Of a DNA stretch of 7,671 nucleotides, positions 4,769 through 7,671 are shown in pieces. The stretch is taken from the NCBI GenBank assembly GCA_024695225.1, contig JAILIO010000159.1:1-7671 (forward strand), given 5' to 3'. Position 1 is the stretch's first letter. Every line of letters begins with the position of its first letter. The notes beneath the pieces are model-generated. The model did not search any database. It worked only from the letters and a program-made list of their open reading frames with translations, and had not been told where the DNA came from. A program made the position numbers and the translations under genes. Source of the stretch: Lachnospiraceae bacterium. Lineage in GTDB: Bacteria; Bacillota; Clostridia; Lachnospirales; Lachnospiraceae.

Positions 4769-7671
4769 ATGCCAAAGAGAGAAGATATCCACAAAGTACT
4801 GATCATAGGTTCCGGTCCCATCGTGATCGGACAGGCCTGCGAATTCGATTATTCAGGTACACAGGCGTGCAAAGCATTGAAGAGTCTCGGGTACGAGATC
4901 GTGCTGGTGAATTCGAATCCGGCCACAATAATGACTGATCCGGAAACTGCAGACCATACGTATATCGAGCCTCTCAACAAGGACCGGCTTGAACAGATAA
5001 TAGCAAAAGAACGTCCCGACGCCCTGCTGCCAAATCTCGGCGGACAGTCGGGACTCAATCTGTGCGCAGAGCTCTACAAAACCGGGATCCTGGAGAAATA
5101 CAACGTCGAAGTCATCGGAGTGAGAGCAGACGCCATCGAGCGCGGCGAGGACAGGGTCGAATTCAAAGAGACCATGAATTCCCTGGGCATTGAGATGGCC
5201 AGAAGCGCCGTTGCTTACAGCGTTGAAGAAGCCCTGAAGATCGCGGACAAGCTGGGTTATCCGGTGGTGCTGCGCCCCGCCTACACCATGGGCGGCACCG
5301 GCGGCGGCATGGTGTACAACAGGGACGAGCTGAAGGTCATTTGCGAAAGAGGACTCAAAGCTTCCCTCATCCATCAGGTGCTGGTGGAGGAATCCATCCT
5401 GGGCTGGGAGGAGCTGGAACTGGAAGTTGTCAGGGACGCCTCCAACAACATGATCACGGTATGTTTCATAGAAAATGTGGACCCCGTGGGCGTGCACACC
5501 GGAGATTCCTTCTGCACGGCCCCCATGCTCACCATCTCCGAGGACCTGCAGGCCAAGATGCAGGAGCAGGCTTACAAGATCGTGGAGCACATCGGCGTCA
5601 TAGGCGGCACAAACGTCCAGTTCGCCCATGACCCCGTAAGCGACAGGCTGGTGGTCATCGAGATAAATCCCCGCACATCCCGTTCATCCGCCCTGGCTTC
5701 AAAGGCCACGGGCTTCCCCATCGCGCAGGTGTCTGCAAAACTGGCGTCAGGCCTGACCCTTGCGGATCTCCCCTGCGGAAAATACGGGACCCTGGACAAA
5801 TACAAACCCGACGGGGACTACGTAGTCGTAAAATTCGCCAGATGGGCTTTTGAAAAATTCCACGGCGTAAATGATACCCTGGGAACTCAGATGAGAGCCG
5901 TCGGCGAGGTCATGAGCATAGGAAAGACCTACAAAGAGGCCTTCCAGAAAGCCATCCGTTCCCTGGAAAAGGGACGCTACGGCCTGGGACATGTGGGTGA
6001 TCTGGATTCCCATTCAAAAGAAGAACTGCTCCACATGCTGATCAACACCAGCTCCGAACGGCATTTCATCATGTACACCGCCCTCATGAAGGGCGCCACC
6101 GTGGATGAGATCTACGATATAACAAAGGTGAAGAAATACTTCCTGGAACAGATGCAGGAGATGGTACAGGAGGAACTGGACCTTGTAAATAAATACAAGG
6201 GCCGTGTACCGGACAAGGATGCCCTCAAAAAAGCCAAGGAGGACGGCTTCTCAGACCGCTATCTCTCACAGATCCTCGAGGTGCCTGAGGATGACATCCG
6301 CCACACCAGGGAGAACAATTCCATAGAGGAGACCTGGGACGCGGTCCATGTCAGCGGAACGCAGGACAGCTCTTATTATTATTCATCATATCAGGCAAAA
6401 GACAACGACCCCGTATCGGAGGGCAAGCCCAAGATCATGATACTGGGCGGCGGCCCCAACCGTATAGGGCAGGGTATAGAATTCGACTACTGCTGCGTCC
6501 ATGCGGCACAGTCCCTTAAAAAGCTGGGCTTTGAGACCATAATCGTGAACTGCAATCCCGAGACCGTGTCCACCGACTACGACACCTCGGACAAACTGTA
6601 TTTCGAGCCTCTGACCCTGGAGGATGTGCTGAGCATCTACAAGAAGGAGAAACCCGCAGGAGTCATCGCCCAGTTCGGCGGACAGACGCCCCTGAACCTG
6701 GCTTCAGCCCTGGAAAAGGAAGGCGTGAACATCCTGGGGACCACCCCGGAGGTCATAGACCTTGCGGAAGACAGGGACAGATTCCGTCAGATGATGGACA
6801 AACTGGGGATCCCCATGCCCGAGTCTGCAATGGCCACCACGGTGGAGGAAGCGCAGAAAGCGGCATCCGAGAGCGACTATCGCGACATGGTCCGCCCTTC
6901 ATACGTCCTCGGCGGCCGTGGCATGGAAGTGGTCTACGACGACGGCCAGATGGAAGAATACATGCTGGCGGCTGAAGGCGTAACCCCCGACCGCCCCATA
7001 CTGATAGACAGATTCCTGCACAAAGCCCTGGAGTGCGAGGCAGATGCAATCGCGGACGGCACCCACGCCTATGTGCCCGCAGTCATGGAGCACATCGAGC
7101 TTGCAGGCATTCACTCCGGAGACTCCGCATGCATGATCCCTTCAAAGCATATTTCCCCGGAGAACCTGGAGATAATAAAGGAATACACCCGGAAGATCGC
7201 AGAAGAGATGCATGTAGTGGGTCTTATGAACATGCAGTACGCCATAGAGGACGGGAAAGTATTCGTGCTGGAAGCCAATCCCAGAGCCTCCCGCACGGTG
7301 CCCCTTGTGTCCAAGGTCTGTGGCTTCAGGATGGTGCCCGTGGCGACCGAGGTGATCACATCCTCCCTCACCGGAAAGGGCTCACCCATCCCGGATCTTA
7401 AGGAGCGGAACATCCCTTATTACGGCGTAAAGGAAGCGGTTTTCCCCTTCAATATGTTCCCGGAAGTGGACCCTCTCCTGGGACCGGAAATGAGATCCAC
7501 CGGAGAAGTGCTCGGGATATCCGAGAACCTGGGCGAAGCCTTCTACAAGGCTGAAGAAGGCGCCAACTCCAAGCTCCCCCTGTCCGGCACAGTGCTTATT
7601 TCCGTAAATGACAACGACAAGCCGGATGTGTACGAGATCGCAAAGAGCTTCCACGAGGACGGCTTCAGCCT
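4769..7671 (+). CDS. carB: Carbamoyl-phosphate synthetase large subunit, 3' end beyond the window
   Basis: About 967 residues are present of a protein usually near 1070. CarB makes carbamoyl phosphate from bicarbonate, two ATP and ammonia passed from the CarA glutaminase, feeding pyrimidine and arginine synthesis in the cytoplasm. The first ATP-grasp half begins MPKREDIHKVLIIGSGPIVIG and contains Arg129 (GEDR), Arg169 (RPAYTMGGTGGG) and EINPRTSRSSALASK. A linker follows at about 400-550. The second half starts near residue 557 (ILGGGPNRIGQGIEFDYC), with VRPSYVLGGRGME around Arg709, equivalent to E. coli Arg715, and EANPRASRTVP. Only the beginning of the C-terminal allosteric (MGS-like) domain is seen. 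Residues 703-706 read DYRD just before VRPSYV, where relatives have a GYP-hydrophobic sequence. carA is not upstream; the gene has its own promoter and divergent neighbours. Identification is secure. The wording resembles Clostridia-type CarB. Confidence 0.97.
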   Translation, partial: MPKREDIHKVLIIGSGPIVIGQACEFDYSGTQACKALKSLGYEIVLVNSNPATIMTDPETADHTYIEPLNKDRLEQIIAKERPDALLPNLGGQSGLNLCAELYKTGILEKYNVEVIGVRADAIERGEDRVEFKETMNSLGIEMARSAVAYSVEEALKIADKLGYPVVLRPAYTMGGTGGGMVYNRDELKVICERGLKASLIHQVLVEESILGWEELELEVVRDASNNMITVCFIENVDPVGVHTGDSFCTAPMLTISEDLQAKMQEQAYKIVEHIGVIGGTNVQFAHDPVSDRLVVIEINPRTSRSSALASKATGFPIAQVSAKLASGLTLADLPCGKYGTLDKYKPDGDYVVVKFARWAFEKFHGVNDTLGTQMRAVGEVMSIGKTYKEAFQKAIRSLEKGRYGLGHVGDLDSHSKEELLHMLINTSSERHFIMYTALMKGATVDEIYDITKVKKYFLEQMQEMVQEELDLVNKYKGRVPDKDALKKAKEDGFSDRYLSQILEVPEDDIRHTRENNSIEETWDAVHVSGTQDSSYYYSSYQAKDNDPVSEGKPKIMILGGGPNRIGQGIEFDYCCVHAAQSLKKLGFETIIVNCNPETVSTDYDTSDKLYFEPLTLEDVLSIYKKEKPAGVIAQFGGQTPLNLASALEKEGVNILGTTPEVIDLAEDRDRFRQMMDKLGIPMPESAMATTVEEAQKAASESDYRDMVRPSYVLGGRGMEVVYDDGQMEEYMLAAEGVTPDRPILIDRFLHKALECEADAIADGTHAYVPAVMEHIELAGIHSGDSACMIPSKHISPENLEIIKEYTRKIAEEMHVVGLMNMQYAIEDGKVFVLEANPRASRTVPLVSKVCGFRMVPVATEVITSSLTGKGSPIPDLKERNIPYYGVKEAVFPFNMFPEVDPLLGPEMRSTGEVLGISENLGEAFYKAEEGANSKLPLSGTVLISVNDNDKPDVYEIAKSFHEDGFS

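Noticed and set aside
4853..5629. A 258-codon minus-strand open frame inside carB
   Set aside because: It is antisense to a highly conserved part of carB, its translation has no recognisable motif, and it has no supporting start signals.

Overview
The window looks like bacterial chromosome, probably from an anaerobic Bacillota (Clostridia-like) organism. The carB protein has wording typical of that group, such as IERGEDR, GGTNVQFAHDP and VKEAVFPFNMF. The coding regions are moderately GC-rich and use many AGG and ATA codons. There is a clear sigma-70-type promoter and an AGGAGG ribosome binding site. The lineage is an inference and was not checked against any database.

Layout. Positions 1-2323 (+) hold the end of a surface-polysaccharide cluster: the C-terminal part of a rhamnosyltransferase-type glycosyltransferase, then an ABC-2 permease (Wzm type) and its ATPase (Wzt type, short form). 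Positions 2332-4273 (-) hold two paralogous extended-SDR genes, read rmd first. They converge on wzt with only 8 bp between the stop codons. The first (3335-4273) is an intact GDP-4-keto-6-deoxy-mannose reductase (Rmd). The second (2332-3267) has the same fold and most family motifs but has lost all three catalytic-triad residues. Positions 4274-4768 are a 495-bp intergenic region with an inverted repeat, 18-bp tandem repeats that may be a remnant insertion-sequence end, a very AT-rich stretch and the carB promoter. Positions 4769-7671 (+) hold carB, the large subunit of carbamoyl-phosphate synthetase, cut off by the window edge near the start of its allosteric domain.

How it works together. 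Rmd makes GDP-D-rhamnose (inferred; its partner Gmd is not in the window). A glycosyltransferase builds a rhamnose-containing glycan, and Wzm/Wzt would move the lipid-linked polymer across the membrane. carB belongs to pyrimidine/arginine metabolism and marks the end of the surface-glycan region.

Most interesting observations. The Rmd paralog has Ala, Phe and Met where Ser/Thr, Tyr and Lys are expected, in a fully open gene beside an intact copy. The Wzt ATPase has Gln in place of the switch (H-loop) histidine. rmd and wzm have no Shine-Dalgarno sequence and have -10 elements placed so that transcription would begin at or next to the ATG. A 12-bp-stem hairpin overlaps both stop codons at the convergent junction.
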